The notes under the pieces: model-generated
What the model saw: the letters and a program-made list of their open reading frames with translations, nothing else
Told to the model about the DNA's origin: nothing
Database searches by the model: none
Program-made: the position numbers and the translations under genes
Source of the DNA: an uncultured Collinsella sp.
GTDB lineage: Bacteria; Actinomycetota; Coriobacteriia; Coriobacteriales; Coriobacteriaceae
Assembly: GCA_958453935.1 (NCBI GenBank)
Contig: CAUDZT010000009.1
Coordinates: 1 to 43,384, forward strand
DNA length: 43,384 nt
Direction of reading: 5' to 3'
Part shown: piece after piece, positions 16,471 through 25,044 of the stretch
How the letters are laid out: every line of letters begins with the position of its first letter
Numbering within the stretch: the stretch's first letter is position 1

Positions 16471-17506
16471 CTATTTTGAGTTCCTGATGCGGCGTGTGGC
16501 CGTGGCGGTTATTCCGAGGCCTGCGGCGGCGATTCCTGCGAGTGCGATTGCGCTCGGTGTTGTGTCGCCCGTGTTCGCGAGCTTGTCGGCGGTCGTATCT
16601 GCTTGTTTGCCGCTGCTCGAGTTCGCCTGCTTGGTGGAGTTTGGCGAGGTGTCTTTACCGGTTGCGGACGAGCCGGTGGGCTGCGTCGCCTCGGCCGGTT
16701 GCGCCGAGCTGGAGGGAGGCGTCGTCTCGGCGGGTTTCGTTATCTCGGACGAGGTGGCCTTGTCTGCCGCGGCCTTTGCCTCTTCGTATGCCTTGCAGGC
16801 GTCGTCATAGGCCGTTTGCGCTTTTTTCAAATTGTCGAGGAGCGCATCTCGCTTGGCTATGAACTGGTCGGTATGGGCTTTATACTTCTCTGCAGAACGT
16901 TCACAGTCATTAACTCGTCTTTCCTGACTTCTGAGGCGGTCCTGGACCTCGCGGAGCTCCATTTCGCAAAAGTCAACTCGCGCTTTTGCCGTTACGATCT
17001 CTTGGCGCAACGACTTTATTTGCTGTTTAATAGTTTCGGCAAGCTCCTCGTCGCCGAGTGCTTCGACTGCCTTAAGCTCCTCAAGTTTCATGTCTAATTT
17101 TGCTTGGAGCTCGCTTACCCGGTTGATGGCCTCGTCGTATTTGGCTTGGGCTGCATCGATGTCCGCTTGCATGGTGGGAAGGGATCCCCTCAATTCGGCG
17201 GCTTGCGCCGCCATCTTGTCGCGGAGCTCTTGAAAACGGGCAATGTCATCATTGAATCTCGCAAGTTTTTCGGGACTTGCGGCGTCTTTTGCGGCCTCGA
17301 GGTTTTTGAGCGCTTCCTGCATGGCTGCATACGCTTTTTCTTTTGCGGCGGCCGCATCTTCCGTCTGCAAGGCAACTGCACCGGTGGGGGAACTGGTTTC
17401 TGCCGCGATCGCCGTTACGGGGGGGGGCGATTCCCGCGACAAGCGCCGCGGAAAGGGCGATGCCCACAGTTGCTCGTCTTGCTCTTCTTGCGAGAATGTC
17501 GTTCAT
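16471..17506 (-). pseudogene. LAXTG-anchored coiled-coil surface protein, out of frame at a C9 tract (likely phase-variable)
   Basis: The start at 17506 (after GAGGTG) encodes a signal peptide, MNDILARRARRATVGIALSA and on to AGIAPP. The frame then breaks inside nine consecutive C (G on the + strand, 17419-17427). The main body continues one frame over as VTAIAAETSSPTG: about 200 residues of charged, heptad-like coiled coil, a Ser/Thr/Pro-rich wall-spanning stretch, and the sorting signal LANTGD with hydrophobic segment and RRIRNSK tail. Eight C would restore one frame of about 344 residues. The body alone could start only at a weak TTG without a signal peptide. Slipped-strand phase variation is favoured; a fixed mutation or base-calling error remains possible. 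Confidence 0.8.
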
Positions 17507-17721
17507 CTCGGCACCTCATTTCAAGGGTCGGCGGCTCGGCTGGTAGCACTAAGGTAAGTATACCAAGTGGTCGACCCGACACTGGCTGGGTGTGCACGTG
17601 CCTCTCCGCTTCTTTGGAAACCGAACCCCATTAGAAATGACGAGTTGTTTACGCTTCTTTTGGGCTCACCGTACTATCATGATTCGAATTGAGTGTGAAT
17701 GATGATAGGGAGCGCCTTTTT

Positions 17722-19614
17722 ATGATTGAGCTGCTCAGGCGTTTTGGTGGCAAGTTTCGCCGATATATGGTGATTGGCCCTGCGTGCAAGTTAATCGAAG
17801 TGATCTTTGACCTGCTTACGCCGCTGGTGATTGCCCAGATGATCGATAAGGGCATCGGCGCACACGATGTCAACGCCGTCGTCCACTACGGCATGGTGCT
17901 TGCCGCCATGGCCGTGATCGGCATCTCGTTTACGCTCGTCTGCCAAAAGATGGCGGCGCTCACCTCGCAGGGCATGGGCACCGATATCCGTGGTGCGCTT
18001 TACGAGCACATTAATAAGCTGAGCTATGCCGAGCTCGACCGCTTTGGCACGCCGTCGCTTATCACGCGCATCACCAACGACGTCAACCAGGTGCAGCTCG
18101 CTGTGGCGCTGGGCGTGCGCATGCTCATCCGCTGGCCCTTCTTGGCGGTGGGCTCAATGTGCGCGGCCCTTGCCATCGACCTTAAGCTCGGCATCATCTT
18201 TTTGATTTGCACGCCCGCCATTGGCTTGGTGTTTTGGTTTGTCATGGCGCGCTGCATTCCGTACTACAAGCAGCTGCAGGCAAAGCTCGACCGCATCGCG
18301 CTTGTCTGCCGCGAGGGGCTTTCGGGTGCCCGCGTGGTCCGCGCGTTTGTGCGCGAGGATCACGAGCGCGAGCGCTTTGCCCAAGCCGCCGATGAGCAGG
18401 CGCATGTTGCCATCGCGGTGGGCAAGCTCTCGTCGATCCTTAACCCCGTTACGTTTTTGATGATGAACCTGGGCGTGTGCGCCATCCTGTGGGTGGGCGG
18501 CATCCAGGTCAACGTGGGCGAGCTTACGCAGGGCCAGGTCATGGCGTTTGTGAACTACATGACGCAGACCCTGACCTCCATCGTGTACGTTGCCAACCTG
18601 GTTGTGGTTTTTACCAAGGCGAGCGCGAGCGCTTCGCGTATCAACGAGGTGCTCAATTGTGAGCCGAGTATCACCGACGAGGGCAACCAGCCGGTTGCGC
18701 TGCCCGAGCCGAGCGACCTGGCTGGTGGCTCGGCTCCAGTTCCCGCGCTGAGCTTGAGCCATGCGAGCTTTTCATTTGGCGCGGGCGCGGCAAATGCCGT
18801 GAGCGATGTGGCCCTGGAGCTCCCGCTGGGCAAAACGCTCGGCATTATCGGCGGCACGGGTAGCGGCAAGTCCACACTCGTCTCGCTTATCCCGCGCCTG
18901 TACGATGCGAGCACCGGCAGCGTGAGCGTGATGGGTGCCGACGTGCGCACCTGGCCGCTCGACCAGCTGCGCCACGTGGTCGCGACCGTTCCGCAGCGCG
19001 CGTCGCTGGTGAGCGGCACCATCCGCAGCAACTTGACCTGGCGCGATGAGGCGGCAACCGACGAGGAACTCTGGGCGGCACTCGACATGGCGCAAGCGAG
19101 TGAGTTCGTGCGCAACAAGCCGCAGGGGCTCGACGCCCCGGTCGAGGCAGGCGGCAAGAACTTCAGCGGTGGCCAGCGTCAGCGCCTGACCATCGCACGT
19201 GCCCTGGTGGGCTCTCCGCAGGTCCTAATCATGGACGACTCCGCCTCGGCGCTCGACTTTAAGACCGACGCGGCGCTTCGCCATGCCATTCGCGAACGCA
19301 ACGTGCGCGGTGCCGCCGAGGGCGGGCTGCCGCTGACCACGGTGATTGTGAGCCAGCGCGTCTCGACCGTGCGCGATGCCGACATGATCTGCGTACTCGA
19401 CCACGGTTCGGTTGCGGGCCTGGGCACGCATGACGAGCTGTACACGACCTGCCAGCTCTATCGCGAGATTTGCCAGTCGCAGCTTCGCCGCGAGGAGCTC
19501 GAGGGCCAGCAGGGGAGCGCGACGCCCGCGTCCACTCCAAGTCCTGCGCCCGCCCCAGGCGCCGCATCCGGCCCGACGGCCTCCGCATCCACTTGCGCAA
19601 AGGAGGGCTGCTAA
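17722..19614 (+). CDS. Heterodimeric ABC exporter, subunit with degenerate catalytic residue (second system)
   Basis: This 630-residue half-transporter has a membrane domain from about residue 15 to 300 and a nucleotide-binding domain with Walker A GGTGSGKST (about residue 377). The signature is FSGGQRQR (about 481) and Walker B is VLIMDDSASALD, with Asp506 in place of the catalytic Glu. It parallels the subunit at 5076-6812. The C-terminus carries a Pro/Ala/Ser-rich tail of about 35 residues. I prefer the ATG at 17722 (AGGGAG upstream) to a TTG at 17689. The stop codon abuts the partner's ATG. Unlike the first system, no regulator gene is attached. Confidence 0.88.
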   Translation: MIELLRRFGGKFRRYMVIGPACKLIEVIFDLLTPLVIAQMIDKGIGAHDVNAVVHYGMVLAAMAVIGISFTLVCQKMAALTSQGMGTDIRGALYEHINKLSYAELDRFGTPSLITRITNDVNQVQLAVALGVRMLIRWPFLAVGSMCAALAIDLKLGIIFLICTPAIGLVFWFVMARCIPYYKQLQAKLDRIALVCREGLSGARVVRAFVREDHERERFAQAADEQAHVAIAVGKLSSILNPVTFLMMNLGVCAILWVGGIQVNVGELTQGQVMAFVNYMTQTLTSIVYVANLVVVFTKASASASRINEVLNCEPSITDEGNQPVALPEPSDLAGGSAPVPALSLSHASFSFGAGAANAVSDVALELPLGKTLGIIGGTGSGKSTLVSLIPRLYDASTGSVSVMGADVRTWPLDQLRHVVATVPQRASLVSGTIRSNLTWRDEAATDEELWAALDMAQASEFVRNKPQGLDAPVEAGGKNFSGGQRQRLTIARALVGSPQVLIMDDSASALDFKTDAALRHAIRERNVRGAAEGGLPLTTVIVSQRVSTVRDADMICVLDHGSVAGLGTHDELYTTCQLYREICQSQLRREELEGQQGSATPASTPSPAPAPGAASGPTASASTCAKEGC

Positions 19615-21474
19615 ATGAATCCGTATACTTCTTCCGGTTCGGTCGCCACGATGACGGCCAACGTGTCCGGCAACGATAACCTCAACGACTTGGGTGACGG
19701 CCCGCGTCAGCCCGGCGACCCCGAGCGCTACCCCGTGGGCGCGGTAACTCGCCGCCTGCTGGGCTACGTCCGCCCGCATCGCATTTCGTTTACGGCGTCG
19801 TTTGTGAGCGCTGCCATCTCGGTGATCTTACAACTCTATACGCCCATCCTCATCGGCGAGGGCATCGACCTCATCGTTGCCGCCGGGCAGGTGGACTTTG
19901 ACGCGCTGCTGCCGCTCGTCACCAAGCTTGCGATTGTCGTGGTGGGCGCGGCGGCCTTCCAGTGGCTGCAGGGCTACTGCGTCAACCGCCTGTCCTACGA
20001 GACAGTGCGCGACATGCGCGTGGAGGCGAGCGACAAGCTCAGCCGCATGCCGCTCAGCTTTATCGACAGCCATGCCCATGGTGACCTTATGAGCCGCGTA
20101 GTCAACGACGTCGACCAGGTGGGCGATGGTCTGCTGCAGGGCTTCACGCAGCTCTTTACCGGCGTTATCACCATTGTGGGCACGCTCGCGTTTATGCTCT
20201 CCATCAACCTGACCATGACGCTCGTGGTGGTGCTCGTCACGCCGCTTTCCATCTTTGCGGCCGGCACCATCGCCAAGCTTTCCAACAAGAGCTTTACGGC
20301 CCAGCAACGCATTCAGGGCCAGCTCGGCGGCCATATCGAGGAGTATGTGGGCGAGCAAAAGCTCGTGGACGCGTTTGCCTACGGCCCGAGCGCTCAGCAG
20401 CGCTTCGATGCCCTCAACGCCGAGCTGTATACGGCAGGTGAGCGCGCGCAGTTTATGGGCTCGCTTTCTAACCCCGGCACGCGCTTTATCAATAACATCA
20501 TCTACGCTGTGGTCGCCGTGATCGGCTGCGCGGGCGTGATCACGGGCGTGCCGGCGGCGCTCACGGTGGGCGGCGTGCAGATCTTCCTGTCCTACGCCAA
20601 CCAGTACACCAAGCCGTTCAACGAGGTCACGAACGTCATCACGCAGATCCAGACCGCGTACGCCTCGGCGCGCCGCATGTTCGCGTTGCTTGATGCGCGC
20701 GAGCAGGAGCCCGACGCGGCGGATGCCGTGGAGCTTGTCGCCCCGCAGGGCGAGGTGACCTTTGAACACGTGGACTTTAGCTATGTGCCCGACCGCAAGC
20801 TGCTGCAGGATATCTGCATCGAGGCCAAACCCGGTACGCGCTTTGCCCTCGTCGGTCCCACGGGCTGTGGCAAGACGACGCTCATCAATCTGCTGCTGCG
20901 CTTTTACGATATCGATGCTGGGCGCATCGCGGTCGATGGTCGCTCCTCGCGTGACTACACGCGCGCAAGCCTGCGCCGTGCCTTTGGCATGGTGCTGCAG
21001 GACACTTGGCTGTTCGAGGGCACGGTGGCGGACAACATCGCGTACGGTTGCCCGGATGCCACGCGCGAGCAGATTGTCGAGGCCGCCAAGCGCGCTCATG
21101 CGCACAAGTTTATCGTGCAGCTGCCCGACGGCTACGATACGGTCATCGGCGAGGATGGCGGCACGTTTAGCCAAGGTCAAAAACAGCTGCTGTGCATCGC
21201 GCGCGTCATGCTCACCGACCCGGCGATCTTGCTGCTGGACGAGGCGACCTCGAGCATCGATACCCGCACCGAGCTGCAGGTTCAGGCGGCATTCGACGAG
21301 CTTATGGCAGGTCGCACAAGCTTTGTCGTGGCGCACCGCCTGAGCACCATCCGCAACGCCGATTGCATCCTGGTAATGCGCGACGGCGAGATTATCGAGC
21401 GCGGCACGCACGACGAGCTGCTAGTGGCAGGCGGCTTCTACGCCGAACTCTACCGCAGCCAATTCGCCCAGTGA
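19615..21474 (+). CDS. Heterodimeric ABC exporter, catalytic-Glu subunit (second system)
   Basis: This 619-residue half-transporter has a polar N-terminal stretch of about 45 residues, a membrane domain starting near YVRPHRISFTASFV, and a nucleotide-binding domain. Walker A is GPTGCGKTT (from residue 414), the signature TFSQGQKQ (about 517-524) and Walker B LLLDEATSS with Glu543. It contributes the intact catalytic Glu and the non-canonical signature, complementary to its partner. The ATG at 19615 follows GGAGG and the preceding stop without a gap. Substrate cannot be told; multidrug, lipid or peptide export are all possible. Confidence 0.9.
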   Translation: MNPYTSSGSVATMTANVSGNDNLNDLGDGPRQPGDPERYPVGAVTRRLLGYVRPHRISFTASFVSAAISVILQLYTPILIGEGIDLIVAAGQVDFDALLPLVTKLAIVVVGAAAFQWLQGYCVNRLSYETVRDMRVEASDKLSRMPLSFIDSHAHGDLMSRVVNDVDQVGDGLLQGFTQLFTGVITIVGTLAFMLSINLTMTLVVVLVTPLSIFAAGTIAKLSNKSFTAQQRIQGQLGGHIEEYVGEQKLVDAFAYGPSAQQRFDALNAELYTAGERAQFMGSLSNPGTRFINNIIYAVVAVIGCAGVITGVPAALTVGGVQIFLSYANQYTKPFNEVTNVITQIQTAYASARRMFALLDAREQEPDAADAVELVAPQGEVTFEHVDFSYVPDRKLLQDICIEAKPGTRFALVGPTGCGKTTLINLLLRFYDIDAGRIAVDGRSSRDYTRASLRRAFGMVLQDTWLFEGTVADNIAYGCPDATREQIVEAAKRAHAHKFIVQLPDGYDTVIGEDGGTFSQGQKQLLCIARVMLTDPAILLLDEATSSIDTRTELQVQAAFDELMAGRTSFVVAHRLSTIRNADCILVMRDGEIIERGTHDELLVAGGFYAELYRSQFAQ

Positions 21475-21502
21475 GCAAGCCCGTGGGGCATGTAATGCAG
21501 CG

Positions 21503-22768
21503 CTAGGGCGCGAGTGTGTCAACGGGGGCAACGATAATGCCCTCGGGCGTTGTATGGGCTGGCATGCCGAACCCGATGACGATGAGCTTGGCCGCGGGTG
21601 GCCTCTCGCCACGCTCGACAAGTTTGCGCTCGAGTCGAAGCAGGTTTGCAGATGCCTCGGGGATCTGCGGACTTCCGAGTTTAATTTCCACGGCAATCCA
21701 AGTTCCATCGCGCCTGTGTATAACGGCATCGACCTCGAGATCGTCGGCGTCATGGTAGTGGGACACCGATGAGTCATTTGCGGCTGCATAGACCTTAAGG
21801 TCGTGCAGGACGAGGGATTCGAAGAGCAGTCCCAGCGTCTTCGGGTCGGATGCCAATGACTCCGGATTTGCTCCGAGCAGTGCGACGGCAAGCGAAGGGT
21901 CGGCGAGGTGCCTTTTTGCACTTTGCCGCAGCTTTACCGGAGACCTGAGCGCCGGATGCCAAGCCGGGATATCATCGATGATGTGTATTCTGCGCAAGGC
22001 ATCCGTATAGCGCCGCAGCGTACTTCTCGATACCTCACCGCCGAGGTCTTTCTCAAGAGACTTTTCGCCGGCAAGAGTGGATTCGTTGCGCGCAAGCGAA
22101 GACAGAAGAGCCCTGACTTTCTCTGGGTCACGTTTCACGCCGTCAACCCTCGAAACATCCGATTCGCAGACACCGTCGATGTAGGCAGCGGATATACGCA
22201 TTGCATCGGCAGTCGTCTTGCCAACCGCCTGAGGCCAACCACCACGGCATAGCAAATCGGCGATATCGGCGATGCCGTTGATGGATCCAAGTGCCGCTTT
22301 GATGGGGCATCCGTTAAGCAGCGTTTCGAGCGAGACCGCCCCTGAGGAAACCCCGAGTTCGGTCAGAGTCATTGTTTCCATGCGCAAACGTGATATGCGC
22401 CCGATGCCGCTGTGCATCGGTTGGTCGGCGTCGTTTGGTGTTGCTGACCCCGTAAGCAAAAACTGCCCTGGCTCACCGGTCCGACGATCGCATTCGAAAC
22501 GTATTGCGTCCCACAGTTTTGGCTCTTCCTGCCACTCATCGATGAGTCTCGGCGTTGCGCCGACTATTGCTTGAGCTGGGTCGATCCTGGCAAGCTGCAG
22601 TGCGGCAAAGTCTCCGGCAGGGTCGGAGAGAGACAACGATGATTCAGCGAATCGCTGGGCCGTAGTCGTCTTTCCGCACCACTTCGGTCCCTGAATGAGC
22701 ACGGCACCAAAAATGCCAAGATCGCGTTCGATTGAGCGATCGATACATCTACTCATATACCTAGTCAT
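21503..22768 (-). CDS. AAA family ATPase with DUF4143-type C-terminal domain
   Basis: This 421-residue protein has the AAA_14 P-loop typical of the group (FGAVLIQGPKWCGKTTTAQRF), the Walker B-like PRLIDEWQEEPKLWDAI and the sensor segment GQFLLTGSATP. The C-terminal DUF4143 part has DLEVDAVIHRRDGTWIAVEIKLG, a D-...-ExK arrangement reminiscent of the PD-(D/E)XK nuclease fold. The family is widespread and often strain-variable; its function is unknown. Two ATGs are possible (22783, 22768); the second has GGGAAG in front. The gene is isolated, and an unusual 23-bp-period array lies upstream. Base use is less GC-rich than the neighbours, consistent with acquisition. Confidence 0.85.
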   Translation of the reverse strand: MTRYMSRCIDRSIERDLGIFGAVLIQGPKWCGKTTTAQRFAESSLSLSDPAGDFAALQLARIDPAQAIVGATPRLIDEWQEEPKLWDAIRFECDRRTGEPGQFLLTGSATPNDADQPMHSGIGRISRLRMETMTLTELGVSSGAVSLETLLNGCPIKAALGSINGIADIADLLCRGGWPQAVGKTTADAMRISAAYIDGVCESDVSRVDGVKRDPEKVRALLSSLARNESTLAGEKSLEKDLGGEVSRSTLRRYTDALRRIHIIDDIPAWHPALRSPVKLRQSAKRHLADPSLAVALLGANPESLASDPKTLGLLFESLVLHDLKVYAAANDSSVSHYHDADDLEVDAVIHRRDGTWIAVEIKLGSPQIPEASANLLRLERKLVERGERPPAAKLIVIGFGMPAHTTPEGIIVAPVDTLAP

Positions 22769-22822
22769 CGTACTTCCCGCCATTCAAAGAAACATTTTGT
22801 TTTATAGCATCTTACCAGCGCG

Positions 22823-22960
22823 TAAAACATTTTTATGAAAAACCATGACACAATTTGATGGTATTCTGTGAAATAAATTGACGATATTATGTGACACAAT
22901 ATGACGGCGTTTTGTGAAACAGTTTGTCGGCCATTCGTGAAACGTTCTGTGCCGGTTTCA
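22823..22960. repeat. Degenerate tandem array with exact 23-bp period
   Basis: Units begin at 22846, 22869, 22892, 22915 and 22938, always 23 bp apart, with a weaker unit at 22823. The shared pattern is TGAMACAATTTGACGG followed by a T-rich end. The last unit runs from TGAAAC to GTTTCA as a palindrome. The array is AT-rich and sits in the divergent gap between the AAA ATPase and flavodoxin genes. It looks like iterated protein-binding sites. The rest of the 341-bp gap shows only a small GTCTG/CAGAC hairpin near 23000-23022. Confidence 0.75.
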
Positions 22961-23109
22961 ATCCGAAGTACATACTGTTCGAAATCTGTCCAAAGATGTC
23001 GTCTGCGTCGCCAATCGACAGACGGTGGTTTACATCTGTCACGTTAGTACTAAGATATTCATCTAATAAATTGCATTAGTGGCTTTAGTTTTGGGGGAAA
23101 CGAGGCAAC

Positions 23110-23667
23110 GTGACTATGACGTGCGCTTTGGTGGTTAACAGCAAGAGCGGTAATACCAGGATGGTTTCGGGCGCGATCAAGCGCGCTCTGCAGGCTGCGG
23201 GCGTTGAGTTTGTCCATGCCGCGGCGTTGAGCGACGATGCGGATGCAGATCAGGTTGCGCTCGAGGCGCAGGGCGCCTGCACGGCCGACACGGTGCTCGT
23301 CGGTTTTTGGTGCGACAAGGGCGCGTGCACGCCTTCGGTCGCGGCGTTGCTCTCTGCCTTGCACGGCAAGCGCGTGTTCCTGTTTGGCACCTGCGGCTTT
23401 GGGGCCGACCAGAGCTATTACCAGCAGATTGTCGACCGCGTAACTTCCAATCTGGCCGAGGATGCCGAGCTTGCGGGCTGGGCGATGTGCCAGGGCAAGA
23501 TGGGTCCCGCGGTTAAGCAGCGCTACGAGGCCATGCTCGAGCAGGATCCCGACAACGCCCGATTTAAGATGCTGCTCGACAACTGGGTTGCCGCGAAGGA
23601 CCATCCCACCAAGGAAGATATGGATAACATGGCTGCAGCCGCAAAAAAGGCCGTTTTGGGCGAATAA
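23110..23667 (+). CDS. Flavodoxin family protein
   Basis: This 185-residue flavodoxin-fold protein has the FMN-phosphate loop at the N-terminus (CALVVNSKSGNTRMV). A second conserved block is ADTVLVGFWCDKGACTPSVAALLSALHGKRVFLFGTCGFGADQSYYQQI, with GWAMCQGKMGPAVKQRYEAML after it. The overall pattern recalls flavodoxin-like proteins of the BilS type linked to bilirubin reduction in gut anaerobes. I cannot confirm that, and no bilR-like gene is adjacent. The GTG at 23110 (ATG at 23116 is an alternative) follows ACGAGG. A terminator follows directly, so it is transcribed alone. Confidence 0.8.
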   Translation: MTMTCALVVNSKSGNTRMVSGAIKRALQAAGVEFVHAAALSDDADADQVALEAQGACTADTVLVGFWCDKGACTPSVAALLSALHGKRVFLFGTCGFGADQSYYQQIVDRVTSNLAEDAELAGWAMCQGKMGPAVKQRYEAMLEQDPDNARFKMLLDNWVAAKDHPTKEDMDNMAAAAKKAVLGE

Positions 23668-23708
23668 CTTCGCCGCTTGCGGTGCCGCGCGTTCAATCGT
23701 ACAAACGT

Positions 23709-23738
23709 GAAAGCCTCGAGATTCTCGGGGCTTTTTTC
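23709..23738 (+). terminator. Terminator after flavodoxin gene
   Basis: AAGCCTCGAG pairs with CTCGGGGCTT, one wobble, followed by TTTTTC. Confidence 0.85.
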
Positions 23739-23745
23739 ATGACAC

Positions 23746-24013
23746 GAGGGCGCCCCTTTATTGATGGAAGGCCTAAAAAGCTGATTGCTCTATGCCCGGA
23801 TGTGTGCGGAGTGGGATGGGATTTCCGGATGGGTGGAGTTGCGGAAGCTGCGTCCCGGAATTTGCCTTTGGAATGGGATGCGGTTTCCCGTTGAGGGGCT
23901 CTGTGGAAAGTGCGACCCGGAATTTGTGATCGGAGTGGGATGTGGTTTCCCAACGAGGCCACAAGCGGAAGCCGCATCCCACTCCGGACGGGAATTCTGG
24001 GACACGGTTTTCA
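23746..24013. repeat. Large intergenic repeat, left copy
   Basis: It begins GAGGGCGCCCCTTTATTGAT and ends near GGGACACGGTTTTC. Three related ~62-bp subunits each carry a TGGGATGYGGTTTCC-type box and a CCCGGAATT box. The last subunit folds into a 20-bp stem (23931-23950 with 23967-23986, 18 of 20 paired). A second copy in the same orientation lies at 33368-33632, about 80% identical by eye. The short open frames inside do not look like genes. Confidence 0.85.
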
Positions 24014-24107
24014 GAGGGTTATGGGCTGCGAGCTACATGAGGCTGTCATAAAACTTCAGTAAAAGGGGGCGGAAATAAATGGCACTTCCAGCAATTTGTT
24101 TTAATGT

Positions 24108-24117
24108 GGGGGGGGGG
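24108..24117. repeat. Homopolymeric G10 tract upstream of fibre locus
   Basis: Ten G occur in an otherwise AT-rich gene-free stretch (24014-24416). TTGTTT (24096-24101) and CATTAT (24121-24126) flank it like -35 and -10 boxes 19 bp apart. Loss of one or two G would bring the spacing to 17-18. A promoter there is a suggestion only. Confidence 0.6.
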
Positions 24118-24239
24118 TACCATTATTTTAGTTCCACAAAAAATCGATTCCTCTATGGGGAAGTTACGTAGGGGGTTAGTCACAGATATTGGATAAAACA
24201 GACTAATTTGGGGATAAATGACCGTTTACGTCAAAATAA

Positions 24240-24289
24240 GTAGCATTTAGCGACAAAACATTGAAAAATATGTAGCACATCGCTATGTT
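24240..24289 (+). promoter_or_regulatory. Probable promoter of the sipW fibre operon with direct repeats
   Basis: TTGAAA (24261-24266), a 17-bp spacer and TATGTT (24284-24289) make a plausible promoter about 125 bases before sipW. GTAGCATTTAGCGAC (24240-24254) and GTAGCACATCGCTAT (24272-24286) are related direct repeats 32 bp apart. One lies before the -35 box and the other overlaps the -10 box, so they are operator candidates. Confidence 0.45.
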
Positions 24290-24416
24290 TTTATTACGAA
24301 AAGCTTCCAAATTGGCTTATTTCGGACTCACTTTTCAATCGCCTTGCGGTTCCTGTTGAAACTTGCTGACCTTTGGATGGGTTGAATAAGGCCTCGATGG
24401 GGATGAATTAATAATT

Positions 24417-24974
24417 ATGGCGGCGCGCGGAGTCAAACGTTTTATTGCACTTCTTAGCAGTCTGGCGCTTGCGCTTGTCATAGCCCTTGCCGTTGTTTCT
24501 TTTGCTCCCCGCGCATTTGGATACACGCCTTTTGCAGTGCTTTCGGGCTCTATGGAACCCGAGCTCCCCGTCGGCTCCATGGTGTTTGTTCACCAGGTTG
24601 ATCCAACGGATATTGTCGTGGGTGACAATGCAACTTTTTACCGATCGGACGGCGCCGTGGTGACGCACCAGGTGTACGAGATCGACCCTGTGGCTCAGAT
24701 GATCGGCACGCAGGGAATTGCGAACAAAAATGCAGATGGAAGCATCATGCACGATGCCGAGCAGATACCTTTTTCGCGCGTGATCGGCACTGTCTCTTTT
24801 TGTGTCCCTTACCTGGGCTTCGTCAACGCATATTGCACGACGATGCCCGGTTTGCTTGTTGTGGTGGCCGTTCTGGCGCTGCTAGTCGCGGCGTCGATAG
24901 TGCTCGATCGGATGGTTCCCGACGAGCCTGCGGGCAAGCATACCCGCGTGCATGCGAAGGGGCGGCGTTCATAG
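24417..24974 (+). CDS. sipW: SipW-type (ER-type) signal peptidase I
   Basis: This 185-residue membrane protease has an N-terminal helix (FIALLSSLALALVIALAVVSF). Its catalytic box is FAVLSGSMEPELPVGSMVFV with Ser45, followed by VVTHQVYEID with His84 in place of the Lys of ordinary signal peptidases. This Ser-His arrangement defines SipW and the archaeal/eukaryotic type. GTQGIANKNADG and IPFSRVIGTVSFCVPYLGF match the family, and a second membrane helix near 140-165 closes the protein. SipW enzymes process dedicated substrates such as TasA and camelysin. Three substrate-like genes follow. Translation starts at ATG 24417 behind a weak GGGGATGA. Confidence 0.9.
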   Translation: MAARGVKRFIALLSSLALALVIALAVVSFAPRAFGYTPFAVLSGSMEPELPVGSMVFVHQVDPTDIVVGDNATFYRSDGAVVTHQVYEIDPVAQMIGTQGIANKNADGSIMHDAEQIPFSRVIGTVSFCVPYLGFVNAYCTTMPGLLVVVAVLALLVAASIVLDRMVPDEPAGKHTRVHAKGRRS

Positions 24975-25044
24975 CGGCAGGGAGAAGTGTCGGCAGCGGT
25001 AAGGGCCGTTGCCGGGGAAGGCGATTCTCGAAAGGAAGAGAACG

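Noticed and set aside
16471..17442. Surface protein read from TTG at 17442 as a complete gene
   Set aside because: It would lack a signal peptide although it has a sorting signal, and a proper start with signal peptide exists upstream in the other frame across the C tract.
22846..22960. CRISPR array
   Set aside because: Units are 23 bp, head to tail with no unique spacers, degenerate, and no cas genes are nearby.
24014..24416. Invertible promoter upstream of sipW
   Set aside because: I saw no pair of inverted repeats flanking the promoter region. Only the G tract and direct repeats are present.
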